From Halarcobacter sp. (GTDB lineage Bacteria > Campylobacterota > Campylobacteria > Campylobacterales > Arcobacteraceae), in assembly GCA_030145305.1 (NCBI GenBank), contig JAQYVX010000006.1, forward strand, positions 62,001-126,000: DNA of 64,000 nucleotides. The letters run 5' to 3'. The position numbers were made by a program, and so were the translations under genes. Positions 9,023-17,591 of this stretch are shown here, one piece after another. The notes beneath the pieces are model-generated. The model had not been told where the DNA came from, searched no databases, and worked only from the letters and a program-made list of their open reading frames with translations. Within the stretch, counting starts at the first letter, position 1, and each line of letters starts with the position of its first letter.

Positions 9023-10362
9023 TCATTCATTCCGGCAAAGAAATCTTCATTATTTTTAGTTTTTTGCATTTTTGAATATAAAAATTTAAGTGCTTCTACT
9101 TCATCCATTGAAGCCATTGCATTTCTTAAAATCCAAGTTTTTTGTAAGATTTCAGGAGTAAGAAGTAATTCTTCTTTTCTAGTTCCTGATTTAATAATAT
9201 CAAGTGCTGGATAAATTCTTCTATTTGCTGCATTTCTACTTAATACAACTTCTGAATTTCCTGTTCCTTTGAACTCTTCAAAAATTACTTCATCCATTTT
9301 TGAACCAGTTTCAATAAGTGCAGTTGAAATAATAGTTAAAGAACCACCCTCTTCTATATTTCTTGCAGCTCCAAAAAATCTTTTTGGTTTATGTAAAGCA
9401 TTTGCATCAACTCCACCTGAAAGTACTTTACCAGAACTAGGAGTTACTGTGTTATATGCACGAGCTAGTCTTGTAATTGAATCTAATAAAATAACTACGT
9501 CTTTTTTCATTTCAACAAGTCTTTTCGCTTTTTCAATTACAATTTCAGCAACTCTTACATGATTATGAGCAGGTAAATCAAAAGTAGAAGAATAAACTTC
9601 ACCTTTTACAGATCTTTGCATATCAGTTACTTCTTCAGGTCTCTCATCAATTAGTAAAACCATTAAGTGTGCTTCTGGGTGATTTCTAGAAATACCATGA
9701 GCTAACTCTTTTAATAACTCTGTTTTACCAGTTTTTGGTTGAGCTACAATTAAACCTCTTTGACCTTTTCCCATTGGAGCAAAAAGATCTAACATTCTAC
9801 CTGTCATTCTATTTTGATCATATTCAAAAGTAAATCTATCTGTTGAGTATAAAGGTGTTAAGTTATCAAAAAGTGGTCTATTTTTAGATTCATTAATAGG
9901 AAGATAATTTATCGCTTCGATTTTTAATAAAGCATTATATTTTTCACTATCTTTATTAGGAGGTCTAACTTGTCCACTTACAATATCTCCTGTTCTTAAT
10001 GCAAATTTTCTAATTTGTGTTGCACTTACATAAGAATCATTAGAAGTATCAGAAAAATTTCCATCAATTGCTCTTAAAAATCCAAAACCACCATCTTTAA
10101 TTTCTAAAATACCAGTGAAAAGAATAAATCCACCTTGATCAATTTGTGATTTTAAAATATTAAACATCAAATCTTGACGTTTAAGCTCTTGTGGATTTTC
10201 AACATCGAGGTCTTTAGCTATTTTTAAAAGTTCTTCTAAAGGAAGTCCTCTTAGTTGTTCTATTTTATAGCCTTCTACAGGAACGTGAGTTCTAGTTTTC
10301 CTAACATTGCCATTTGAATGTTTCTGGCTTTTTGGTTTAATTTGAGTTTTTGACTCTTCCAT
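9019..10362 (-). CDS. rho: Transcription termination factor Rho
   Basis: The hexameric RNA helicase that ends transcription, 447 residues. After a short basic N-terminal extension (about residues 1-30) come the Rho-N domain with [13 protein letters not shown], the RNA-binding cold-shock domain ([12 protein letters not shown]), the P-loop [12 protein letters not shown] (about residues 205-216), Walker [18 protein letters not shown] and the R-loop [11 protein letters not shown]. All key motifs are intact. It stands alone with its own upstream gap. Confidence 0.98.
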   Translation of the reverse strand: MEESKTQIKPKSQKHSNGNVRKTRTHVPVEGYKIEQLRGLPLEELLKIAKDLDVENPQELKRQDLMFNILKSQIDQGGFILFTGILEIKDGGFGFLRAIDGNFSDTSNDSYVSATQIRKFALRTGDIVSGQVRPPNKDSEKYNALLKIEAINYLPINESKNRPLFDNLTPLYSTDRFTFEYDQNRMTGRMLDLFAPMGKGQRGLIVAQPKTGKTELLKELAHGISRNHPEAHLMVLLIDERPEEVTDMQRSVKGEVYSSTFDLPAHNHVRVAEIVIEKAKRLVEMKKDVVILLDSITRLARAYNTVTPSSGKVLSGGVDANALHKPKRFFGAARNIEEGGSLTIISTALIETGSKMDEVIFEEFKGTGNSEVVLSRNAANRRIYPALDIIKSGTRKEELLLTPEILQKTWILRNAMASMDEVEALKFLYSKMQKTKNNEDFFAGMNE

Positions 10363-10509
10363 GAGTAAGTTTGCCTTTTAGATTTACATATTAAGTTATG
10401 TATTTTTTGTAGTTTTTTATTAAGTATCTTTATTAAGTGGTGTAATTTTAGTCTTTATTTTTAAATTTGTCAATAAAAGTGATTTTATGTAATATTTTTT
10501 AGTATAAAA

Positions 10510-10535
10510 AAAGGTGCCAAATTCTTGACACCTTT
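10510..10535 (-). terminator. Terminator of the peroxiredoxin gene
   Basis: Stem AAAGGTG / CACCTTT, extended inward by CAA/TTG across a mismatch, followed on the minus strand by a run of seven T. It lies just after the peroxiredoxin stop and fits a Rho-independent terminator well. Confidence 0.85.
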
Positions 10536-10558
10536 AATAGATATTTTAAAAGTGATTA

Positions 10559-11155
10559 TTATAAATCACCCTCATGTTTACCTAAGTATTCAGCAACACC
10601 TTCAGTAGAAGCTTTCATACCTTCGTCACCTTTTGACCAACCAGCAGGACAAACTTCACCATGCTCATTTGTAAATAACATTGTATCTACCATTCTAATC
10701 ATTTCATCAATATTTCTTCCTAATGGTAAGTCATTGATTACAGAATGTCTAACTGTTCCGTCTTTGTCAATTAAGAAAGATCCTCTTAATGCAACAGATT
10801 CTCCAAATAATACGTCATAGTCTCTTGAAATTTGTTTAGATAAATCAGCAACTAGTGGATATTTAACTCTTCCAATTCCACCATTATTAACATCAGTTTC
10901 TCTCCAAGCAAAGTGAGAGAATTGTGAATCAACAGAAACACCAATTACTGAAACTCCTCTAGATTCGAAATCTTCAATTCTTTTTGAGAATGCAATAATT
11001 TCTGATGGACATACAAAAGTAAAGTCTAATGGGTAGAAAAATAAAACCGCACCTTTTTCACCAATATTATCATATAAATTAAAATCCTCAACGATTTGAC
11101 CATCTGCAAGTACAGCTGTTGCTGTAAAATCTGGAGCTTTTTTTGTTACTAACAT
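10559..11155 (-). CDS. Typical 2-Cys peroxiredoxin (AhpC/TSA)
   Basis: A 198-residue peroxiredoxin that reduces hydrogen peroxide and organic peroxides. The peroxidatic Cys is in DFTFVCPSEI (about residue 50) and the resolving Cys in GEVCPAGW (about residue 171), with the C-terminal extension of a typical 2-Cys enzyme. The Campylobacterota homologues often draw electrons from thioredoxin. It is a single-gene unit with its own promoter (11196-11201) and terminator. Confidence 0.96.
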   Translation of the reverse strand: MLVTKKAPDFTATAVLADGQIVEDFNLYDNIGEKGAVLFFYPLDFTFVCPSEIIAFSKRIEDFESRGVSVIGVSVDSQFSHFAWRETDVNNGGIGRVKYPLVADLSKQISRDYDVLFGESVALRGSFLIDKDGTVRHSVINDLPLGRNIDEMIRMVDTMLFTNEHGEVCPAGWSKGDEGMKASTEGVAEYLGKHEGDL

Positions 11156-11195
11156 ATTTTATTCCTTTTATTGTTTATAATTTTTTTGTGCTGTA

Positions 11196-11201
11196 ATTAT
11201 A
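11196..11201 (-). promoter_or_regulatory. Probable -10 box of the peroxiredoxin gene
   Basis: On the minus strand a perfect TATAAT lies about 40 bp before the peroxiredoxin start, with a ribosome-binding AAAGGA between. Housekeeping promoters in this group often show a strong -10 box and no clear -35, which is the case here. Confidence 0.6.
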
Positions 11202-11418
11202 ATACAACTTATTTAAATGAAAAACTGTTTCTAATACAAATTTATAAATTTAAGACAAATTTTACTTTAAGATAAAAATTATCCATATAATTCTTAAGCT
11301 ATTTTTAGCTCATAATTGGAATCTATCTAATTTTATTGATAACTAAAACTTATCATTAATTTAAAGATATATTTATTTTTACTGTGCTAAAGTTTCTTAA
11401 ATTTAACAAGGAGTTAAA

Positions 11419-11676
11419 ATGGCAGTAAAAATTACTGATATTTGTATTAATTGTGACGCATGTTTAGACGAGTGTCCTACTGAATCTATTGTAGATAATG
11501 ATGAAAATCCAACAGGTGAGGATATTTATTATGTAAATCCAGAAACATGTACTGAATGTGTAGGAGATAATGACGAGCCAGCATGTGCTGAAGCATGTCC
11601 AACTGAAGGTTGTATTGTATGGGATAATCCAACAACTGAAGGTGCTGTAGACGGCCAACCAGTAGTTGAAGACTAA
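11419..11676 (+). CDS. 2x[4Fe-4S] ferredoxin (YfhL type)
   Basis: An 85-residue acidic ferredoxin. The first cluster motif is Cys-x2-Cys-x2-Cys-x3-Cys in CINCDACLDECP; the second is CTECVGDNDEPACAEACP, with the longer Cys spacing known from YfhL/Alvin-type ferredoxins, plus an extra Cys near the C-terminus. It carries electrons in the cytoplasm; the partner is unknown. A good AAGGAG site precedes the ATG, and a terminator follows. Confidence 0.93.
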   Translation: MAVKITDICINCDACLDECPTESIVDNDENPTGEDIYYVNPETCTECVGDNDEPACAEACPTEGCIVWDNPTTEGAVDGQPVVED

Positions 11677-11700
11677 TCATATATATTAATTAAATCTAGC

Positions 11701-11742
11701 AAAAAAAGGTGAGTAGTTTTTGTGCTGCTTGCCTTTTTTTTA
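11701..11742 (+). terminator. Terminator of the ferredoxin gene
   Basis: Left arm AAAGGTGAGTAG (11705-11716) pairs throughout with CTGCTTGCCTTT when G-U pairs are allowed, and a run of nine or ten T follows. A good Rho-independent terminator between the ferredoxin gene and the ndk promoter. Confidence 0.82.
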
Positions 11743-11751
11743 TTTTTTAGG

Positions 11752-11757
11752 TATAAT
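11752..11757 (+). promoter_or_regulatory. -10 box of the ndk-yceD-rpmF-plsX-fabH unit
   Basis: A perfect TATAAT preceded by T-rich sequence lies 33 bp before the ndk start. There is no obvious -35, as usual for vegetative promoters in this group. Transcription would begin around 11764 and could run through to fabH. Confidence 0.68.
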
Positions 11758-11789
11758 CCGCGACTTAAAATAATAAGAGGAAAATACCT

Positions 11790-12203
11790 ATGGAACAAAC
11801 GTTATCAATCATCAAACCAGATGCAGTAGCAAAAAATGTTGTTGGAAAAATCTTAGACAGATTTGAATCAAATGGTCTTAGACTAGCAGCTACAAAAAAA
11901 ATTCAATTAAGCAAAGCAGATGCTGAAGCTTTTTATGCAGTTCATGCTGAAAGACCTTTTTACGGAGAGCTTGTAGACTTCATGATCTCAGGACCTGTTG
12001 TGGTTTCAGTTTTAGAAGGTGAAAATGCAATGGCAAAAAATAGAGACTTAATGGGTGCAACTAATCCTAAAGAAGCAGCAGCTGGTACAATTAGAGCTGA
12101 TTTTGCTGAATCTATTGATGCAAATGCTGTTCATGGTTCTGATTCTTTAGAAAATGCAGCAATTGAAATTAACTTTTTCTTTGCAGCAAAAGAAATTTGT
12201 TAA
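11790..12203 (+). CDS. ndk: Nucleoside diphosphate kinase
   Basis: A 137-residue enzyme that equalises nucleoside triphosphate pools by phosphate transfer through a phospho-His. The catalytic His is in [10 protein letters not shown] (about residue 115), and the N-terminal [15 protein letters not shown] is standard. The ribosome site AAGAGGA lies 9 bp upstream. It opens the operon leading to ribosomal protein L32 and the lipid genes. Confidence 0.98.
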   Translation: MEQTLSIIKPDAVAKNVVGKILDRFESNGLRLAATKKIQLSKADAEAFYAVHAERPFYGELVDFMISGPVVVSVLEGENAMAKNRDLMGATNPKEAAAGTIRADFAESIDANAVHGSDSLENAAIEINFFFAAKEIC

Positions 12204-12223
12204 TTATTTAACTAGATTTTTTA

Positions 12224-12604
12224 ATGAAAATAGAGTTTAGAAAAGTACCATTTACTCCAAAAGAGTTTCAATCTGGTTTCAATTCAGTTAAAATTGAAGG
12301 TACTTTTTGTAAAATATCGTCATCTTTAGTCAAAATCGACGGAATGCTAAGTGGAAAGACTCCAGTTACTTGTTCTAGATGCGGTGAAGACGATACTATT
12401 ACAATAAATGAAAAAATAAATTTTTTATTAAGTGATGGTATTTATAAACCTAAATCTTCTGATTCAGATGATTTAGTAATAGAAATAGAAGATAATATGA
12501 TTGATTTTGATGAAATTATTCAAAGTGAATTATCATCTATATGTAGTGACTATCACATTTGTGCAAATTGTGCAGATAGTGAATTTATTGAACAAGAATA
12601 TTAA
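12224..12604 (+). CDS. YceD-like DUF177 protein
   Basis: A 126-residue protein in the position always held by YceD (DUF177), directly before rpmF. Cys-x2-Cys pairs in TCSRCGED (about residues 46-49) and CANCAD suggest that it binds a metal, as seen in this family. Its role is not settled; family members have been linked to ribosomal RNA or ribosome biogenesis. Gap to ndk 20 bp, to rpmF 13 bp. Confidence 0.8.
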   Translation: MKIEFRKVPFTPKEFQSGFNSVKIEGTFCKISSSLVKIDGMLSGKTPVTCSRCGEDDTITINEKINFLLSDGIYKPKSSDSDDLVIEIEDNMIDFDEIIQSELSSICSDYHICANCADSEFIEQEY

Positions 12605-12617
12605 TTAAGGAGAAGAC

Positions 12618-12770
12618 ATGGCAGTACCTAAGAGAAGAGTATCTCATACTAGAGCAGCTAAAAGAAGAACTCACTATAAAATTACTTTAAAAAAACCAGT
12701 AAAAGATAGTGACGGAACTTGGAAGATGCCTCATATGGTTAACCCAAATACTGGCGAATATAAAGCATAA
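12618..12770 (+). CDS. rpmF: 50S ribosomal protein L32
   Basis: A 50-residue basic protein beginning [19 protein letters not shown], the L32 signature. It has no Cys residues, so it is the zinc-free form of L32. A good AAGGAGAAG site lies 6 bp before the ATG. Its stop overlaps the start of plsX as TAATG. Confidence 0.97.
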   Translation: MAVPKRRVSHTRAAKRRTHYKITLKKPVKDSDGTWKMPHMVNPNTGEYKA

Positions 12771-13762
12771 TGCTTAAAATTGCTATTGATGCAATGGGAG
12801 GGGACTTTGGTCCCAAGCCCATTATGGATGGGTTGATTTCAGCTCTAAGACACAATTTAAACTTCACTGCAATAGCAGTCGGAGATAAAGCTCAATTAGA
12901 GCCTTTAATTCCCTCATACTTAAAAGACCGAATTGAAATACTACATACAGAAGATGTAATTAGTATGTCAGACTCAGCAACCGATGCACTTAAAAGAAAA
13001 GAATCTACAATTTATAAAGCAATAGAACTAGTTAGAAATGAAGAAGCCGGTGCTGTTGTATCAGCTGGACATTCTGGTGCTTCTATGTCTTTAGCTACTT
13101 TAAGAATTGGAAGAATCAAGGGAGTTAGCAGACCTGCAATTGCTACATTAATGCCAACAAGTGAAAATCAAAATACTTTGGTTTTAGATGTTGGAGCTAA
13201 TGTTGATTGTGATGCTAAAAACCTTTTTGAATTTGCTGTTATGGGACAAGTTTATGCTCAAGACGTTCTTCAACTTGATGAACCTTTAGTAGGACTTTTA
13301 AGTAATGGTGAAGAAGAAAGTAAAGGTAATGAAGTTACAAAAGAAGCTTTTGAATTAATTTCAAAAATTCCAAATTTTGCTGGTAATGTTGAAGGTAGTG
13401 ATATTTTCAAAGGAACTGTAGATGTTGTTGTTTGTGATGGATTTATTGGTAATATTTTATTAAAAACTGCAGAAGGTGTTGCAGATACAATTGGTAAAAT
13501 TATTAAGAAAAATCTGAAAAGATCACTTATTTCAATTGCTGGTGCAGTTTTAATGAGAAAAGTATTTAAAAACTTAAAAGTAAAAGTTGATTATGCAGAA
13601 TATGGTGGAGCTCCTCTTTTAGGAGTAAAAGCACCTGTTATTATAGCTCATGGAAAATCAAATCCAAAAGCTATTCAAAATGCAATTTATCAAGCGATTA
13701 ATGCTGCAAGTTCAAGCTTAAGTACTGATATTCAAGAAAGATTAGAACAATACAAACTTTAA
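12770..13762 (+). CDS. plsX: Phosphate acyltransferase PlsX
   Basis: PlsX makes acyl-phosphate from acyl-ACP for phospholipid synthesis. 330 residues, with the family start [15 protein letters not shown], the motif [15 protein letters not shown] and the C-terminal [11 protein letters not shown] followed by IIAHGKSN. The start codon overlaps the rpmF stop by one base, giving translational coupling. fabH follows 25 bp downstream. Confidence 0.97.
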   Translation: MLKIAIDAMGGDFGPKPIMDGLISALRHNLNFTAIAVGDKAQLEPLIPSYLKDRIEILHTEDVISMSDSATDALKRKESTIYKAIELVRNEEAGAVVSAGHSGASMSLATLRIGRIKGVSRPAIATLMPTSENQNTLVLDVGANVDCDAKNLFEFAVMGQVYAQDVLQLDEPLVGLLSNGEEESKGNEVTKEAFELISKIPNFAGNVEGSDIFKGTVDVVVCDGFIGNILLKTAEGVADTIGKIIKKNLKRSLISIAGAVLMRKVFKNLKVKVDYAEYGGAPLLGVKAPVIIAHGKSNPKAIQNAIYQAINAASSSLSTDIQERLEQYKL

Positions 13763-13787
13763 TTGTATTTTTTTTAAGGAAAATTTA

Positions 13788-14786
13788 ATGGCATACGCAG
13801 CATTTAGATCGATTGGAGCATACATTCCTCCAAAGATTATGACAAATTTTGATTTCGAAAAAATCATTGATACTACAGATGAATGGATTACAAAAAGAAC
13901 AGGTATTAAAGAACGTCGAATATCTGAAGAAAATGAAGCTTCATCTGATTTAGGTGCAAAAGCTGCACAACAAGCAATAGAGCGTTCAGGACTTGCAAAA
14001 GAAGATATAGATTTAGTTATTTGTGCTACAGTAACTCCTGATTATCTATGTATGCCTTCAACAGCTTGTTTAATTGCCTCAAAAATAAATTTACCTCCTG
14101 TTCAAGCTTTTGATGTTAGTGCTGCCTGTACAGGTTTTGTATACGCAGTTTCAGTTGCAAAAGCATTTATTGAATCAGGTATGAAAAAAAATGTTCTTAT
14201 TGTTGGAGCTGAAACATACAGTTCAATTTTAGATTATACAGATAGAGGAACTTGTTTTATCTTTGGAGATGGAGCAGGAGCTGCTATTATTTCTGCAAGT
14301 GAGAACAAAGATGAAGCTATTGTTGATGTAAATTGTTCAAGTGATGGAAATTATGATGATTTAATTAAAACTCCTGGTGGAGGAAGTAAACATCCTTGTA
14401 GCCAAGAAGTTTTAGATAATAAAATGGCTTGTATTAAAATGAAAGGAAATGAAACTTTCAAACTTGCTGTTAGAACTTTAACAGCTGATGTAAAAGTAAT
14501 GATGGAAAAACATAACTTAACAAATAAAGATATTAATCATTTTATACCACATCAAGCAAATATGAGAATTATTAAATCAGTTGGTGATGCCTTAGGTTTT
14601 AATGAAGAACAAACTGTTGTAACTATAGATAAATATGGAAACACTTCAGCAGCTTCAATTCCAATGGCAATGAACTATGCTTATGAGCAAGGAAAAATAA
14701 AAGCTGGTGATTCAATTTTATTTGATGCCTTTGGTGGTGGCCTTACTTGGGGATCTGCATTATTCCCATTCGCACCTTTAAAATAA
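13788..14786 (+). CDS. fabH: Beta-ketoacyl-ACP synthase III
   Basis: FabH starts fatty-acid synthesis by condensing acetyl-CoA with malonyl-ACP. The 332-residue protein has the catalytic triad: Cys in DVSAACTGF (about residue 113), His in FIPHQANMRI and Asn in KYGNTSAAS. It ends the operon, followed by a terminator hairpin. Confidence 0.97.
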   Translation: MAYAAFRSIGAYIPPKIMTNFDFEKIIDTTDEWITKRTGIKERRISEENEASSDLGAKAAQQAIERSGLAKEDIDLVICATVTPDYLCMPSTACLIASKINLPPVQAFDVSAACTGFVYAVSVAKAFIESGMKKNVLIVGAETYSSILDYTDRGTCFIFGDGAGAAIISASENKDEAIVDVNCSSDGNYDDLIKTPGGGSKHPCSQEVLDNKMACIKMKGNETFKLAVRTLTADVKVMMEKHNLTNKDINHFIPHQANMRIIKSVGDALGFNEEQTVVTIDKYGNTSAASIPMAMNYAYEQGKIKAGDSILFDAFGGGLTWGSALFPFAPLK

Positions 14787-14825
14787 TAGTTTAATGGGCT
14801 TTGCCCTTTAACTATTTATTCTTTT
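14784..14825 (+). terminator. Terminator after fabH
   Basis: Outer arms AATAGTT / AACTATT and inner arms GGGC / GCCC around a TTT loop form a bulged stem, followed by a T-rich tract. It fits termination of the ndk-to-fabH transcript. Confidence 0.75.
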
Positions 14826-14878
14826 TAAATTAAACTTCCAATTAACTACAAAATCTTAAAAATCTTTTATTTTTATTT

Positions 14879-15202
14879 CTAAAGATACTGCACTAATCCC
14901 ATATAAAAAATTGTTCCAAAAAATATAGATATTAAATAGTTTTTTAAAGTAAAGTGTAAAACTGCTGTGAAAATTATTCCTGTAAGTTCTTTAGTCCCAT
15001 ATGGATATAAAGAAAAATCAATATCTTTTAAAGTATAAACTATTAAGATAGTCATAATAACAGGTGGGAAAAACTTCTCAATAAACTCTAAAGACTTAGG
15101 TAACTCTTTTTTTGAAAAGAACAAAAAAGGGAAAACTCTAGTAAATAAATTTATCAAAGCCATTATTATAATTGCTATATAAATTTCATAATTACTCATC
15201 AT
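14879..15202 (-). CDS. azlD: AzlD-type branched-chain amino acid export subunit
   Basis: A 107-residue protein with four predicted membrane segments, the size and style of AzlD, the small subunit of the AzlCD exporter of branched-chain amino acids and analogues. It starts ATGATG (15202 or 15199), overlapping the last codons of azlC, so the pair is translationally coupled. Substrate specificity is unproven. Confidence 0.85.
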   Translation of the reverse strand: MMSNYEIYIAIIIMALINLFTRVFPFLFFSKKELPKSLEFIEKFFPPVIMTILIVYTLKDIDFSLYPYGTKELTGIIFTAVLHFTLKNYLISIFFGTIFYMGLVQYL

Positions 15203-15878
15203 TTAACCTTTTCTTGAAAAAGAATAATAAGAGTAAAGAAATTGTAATTGAAACAATTAACATCTTATCACTTGGGATAAAAACAAGGGCAAATAATGAA
15301 GAAATAGCCCCTATTACAAAAGGAGTACTATTCTTTAGGCTTTTGTATTGTTCGATACATAAAACAACAAATAAAGCTGTTAATGAAAACTCTAAGCCTG
15401 CTGTGTTAAATTTTATATTTGAGCCTACTATCGCGCCTAGAGTTGAGCCTAGAAACCAATAACTTTGATTAAAAGCCATTAAAAAAAAGTAATACCATCT
15501 TTTTTTTAATTGATCATTATCTTTTATTGTAGTTAGTAAGGCATAAGATTCATCAGTTAATGAAAATATTAAATAAGCTTTTAGTTTTCCTGTATTTTTA
15601 AATCTTTTTAATAAAGAGAGTCCATAAAAAGATTGTCGTAAATTTACAAACCAAGAAGCAATTGCAATATCAATAAAGCCAGCTTTTGCATTAAAAAAAT
15701 TAATTGCCACAAACTGTAAAGCTCCTGCGTAAATAAATAAAGACATAATAGGTGCTAAATACCAAGGATAGTCAAAAGATACAAGTAATAAGCCAAAGGC
15801 AAAGCCTAAAACACCATAACCCATCATAACAGGTATTGATATTTTAAAGGCAGTTTTTATTTCACGTTCATATTTCAA
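15192..15878 (-). CDS. azlC: AzlC-type branched-chain amino acid export subunit
   Basis: A 228-residue membrane protein with the AzlC hallmarks: KTAFKISIPVMMGYGVLG at the N-terminus, a conserved AGALQFVAINFF segment and LRQSFYGLSLL. It is the large subunit of the AzlCD exporter; the small subunit overlaps its 3' end. Confidence 0.88.
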   Translation of the reverse strand: MKYEREIKTAFKISIPVMMGYGVLGFAFGLLLVSFDYPWYLAPIMSLFIYAGALQFVAINFFNAKAGFIDIAIASWFVNLRQSFYGLSLLKRFKNTGKLKAYLIFSLTDESYALLTTIKDNDQLKKRWYYFFLMAFNQSYWFLGSTLGAIVGSNIKFNTAGLEFSLTALFVVLCIEQYKSLKNSTPFVIGAISSLFALVFIPSDKMLIVSITISLLLLFFFKKRLNDE

Positions 15879-15901
15879 ATTTTATAATTTTCCAGTTTTT
15901 T

Positions 15902-16339
15902 CTATTTTAAAAGGTCTTTATTGTTAGGATTATTTTTAAAAACATTAAGAGATTTTACTTTTGCATCTTTTGTAAATTTATCAACTGTAGCCACAGAATT
16001 TACAAATAAAATTGATTCTTCAACTACAATTTGAAAAATTGCAAAAAAAGGAACTTTTACTGTAGAACCAAAATTTTCATTTCCAAAACCTGCTTCAAAA
16101 TATAAATTATTTTCATCAAGTTTAATAGTTGAATATGTGTAGTTTGATAAAATAAAAAGTGAAAACTTTGAAAGCTGATTTAAAGTTGCACTTGGCAATT
16201 CTGGTTCAAATTTTATTCCCTCTATATTTGCAGTTATTGCAAATTCTTGGTCTTGTTTTAATAAAAAATTTATTGTGTCTTTGATTTGTGAACTTACTAA
16301 ATCTCTATATTCTTCTTTTTCTATAATATTATTAATCAT
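15902..16339 (-). CDS. SspB-like protein (possible proteolysis adaptor)
   Basis: A 145-residue soluble protein. I chose the ATG at 16339 because an AGGA site lies 7 bp upstream; an in-frame TTG at 16357 has no such site. Its middle resembles the fold pattern of SspB, the adaptor that brings ssrA-tagged proteins to ClpXP: a short helix with NFLLKQDQEF, a strand pair around GIKFEPELPSATL, then LYFEAGFGNENFGSTVKVP followed by FFAIFQIV, which parallels the SspB segment with FNARFGG and VPLAAVLAIY. This is a by-eye alignment, not a search. The C-terminus ends in a Lys/Asn-rich tail, as adaptors often have. It is divergent from the LapG-like gene. Confidence 0.5.
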   Translation of the reverse strand: MINNIIEKEEYRDLVSSQIKDTINFLLKQDQEFAITANIEGIKFEPELPSATLNQLSKFSLFILSNYTYSTIKLDENNLYFEAGFGNENFGSTVKVPFFAIFQIVVEESILFVNSVATVDKFTKDAKVKSLNVFKNNPNNKDLLK

Positions 16340-16379
16340 TTTTAATCCTAAGTTCAATGTAAGTTTTGTATTATAACTA

Positions 16380-17021
16380 ATGCAACAATTATTTTTACTT
16401 ATATTTCTTTCGATTTCTTTGCTTTACTCAAAAAGTGTTACTTTAAATAATAAGGACCTTCAAAAGATTAGAAGTTCTACAAATGAAAAAGCAATAACTA
16501 TTAGATTAGTTAAATATTTGGAATTAAAAAATAAAGTAAAAGATTTTAAGCTTATGAAAAAACTTTCCCATGTAAATGCTTTTTATAATAAGATTCTTCC
16601 TATAAATGATACAATAAAATATAATGTTGATGACCACTGGGCAACACCAAAAGAATTTTTAATAAATGGTCATGGAGATTGCGAAGATTATGCTATAGCA
16701 AAGTATTTTACTCTTATTGAAACAGGAATACCTAAAGAAAAACTATTTTTAAGTGAAGTAAAAGTTAGAGGTGAAACTAATAATCACATGGTTTTATTAT
16801 ATATTGAAAATAAAAAGGCGATGCCTTTAGTTTTAGATAATCTAAGTTTTAAAGTTGTACCTTTTAATATAAGAAAAAAACTCAAACCTAAATTTATATT
16901 TAATGAAAATGATGCTTTTATTTTAAAAAATAAAAGAATTTATAAAAGAGTAAATATATACTGGGGAAAAGTAGATAAATGGCAAATTTTAAAAGAAAGA
17001 GTTTATCTAAAAAATGAATAA
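16380..17021 (+). CDS. LapG-like periplasmic cysteine protease (BTLCP)
   Basis: A 213-residue exported protein of the bacterial transglutaminase-like cysteine protease family (DUF920). A signal peptide (residues 1-19) leads to the catalytic triad: Cys101 in GHGDCEDYAIAKYF, His136 in NNHMVLLY and Asp153 in PLVLDNL. The arrangement and the late IRKKLKP-x-FIFNEND match LapG, which cuts large adhesins from the cell surface when c-di-GMP is low. No adhesin or LapD-type receptor is seen in this window. Its last 19 bp overlap, on the other strand, the pabC-like gene. Confidence 0.85.
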   Translation: MQQLFLLIFLSISLLYSKSVTLNNKDLQKIRSSTNEKAITIRLVKYLELKNKVKDFKLMKKLSHVNAFYNKILPINDTIKYNVDDHWATPKEFLINGHGDCEDYAIAKYFTLIETGIPKEKLFLSEVKVRGETNNHMVLLYIENKKAMPLVLDNLSFKVVPFNIRKKLKPKFIFNENDAFILKNKRIYKRVNIYWGKVDKWQILKERVYLKNE

Positions 17022-17572
17022 TTTTCTTTTATATCAAAGTCAATCATCGCATTCATAAGTGCTATTTTCTTAGCATTTTTTAACATTGTAACTGTAATAT
17101 CTTCTTCAAAAATCTTTTTTTCTTCTAACATTCTAGCTCTTGTAGTTCCATTTAGTAAAGTACTTTTAGGACTTAGCCAATTACTTCCATCAAATATTGC
17201 AATATTTGCAATAGAAGTATCTGTTATAAAACCATTTTTTACAATAATAATTTCATCAGCTTTTTCTTTTTTATTAAACAATTCATCTAAAGAAGTTCTA
17301 TCAAGATATTTTTTTGAATACTCAATTTTATCATCATAAATTAATTTAAAAGATTTTATTTCTCTTTTTTCATATTTAAAATATTGAACATCTAAAACTC
17401 CTTCTTCACTATAAATTAATTTACAACGAAGTAATTGCTTTGTTGGAGGATAAATATAATCTTGTAAATTTAAATTCATTCCAATAGCTTTTGAAACTCT
17501 CTTTTCATGATATAAAAGATTAAATATTTCGTAATCATCGCATTTTATTGTTTCAAAATATTTTTTATTCAT
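17003..17572 (-). CDS. pabC: Aminodeoxychorismate lyase-like class IV aminotransferase
   Basis: A 189-residue protein that is short for PabC (usually about 270) but has the fold-type IV features: a catalytic Lys in the KYLDRTSLDELF region (about residue 90), the GFITDTSIANIAIFDG motif and the late TLLNGTTRARML. It should release pyruvate from aminodeoxychorismate to give p-aminobenzoate for folate. The position 19 bp downstream of pabB supports the call. Compact PabC forms like this are common in Campylobacterota. Confidence 0.85.
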   Translation of the reverse strand: MNKKYFETIKCDDYEIFNLLYHEKRVSKAIGMNLNLQDYIYPPTKQLLRCKLIYSEEGVLDVQYFKYEKREIKSFKLIYDDKIEYSKKYLDRTSLDELFNKKEKADEIIIVKNGFITDTSIANIAIFDGSNWLSPKSTLLNGTTRARMLEEKKIFEEDITVTMLKNAKKIALMNAMIDFDIKENYSFFR

Positions 17573-17591
17573 TTAATCATCCTAAAAATTT

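Noticed and set aside
11464-11680. Open frames on the minus strand across the ferredoxin gene
   Set aside because: They only mirror the Cys-rich coding sequence of the ferredoxin, have no ribosome sites and odd composition.
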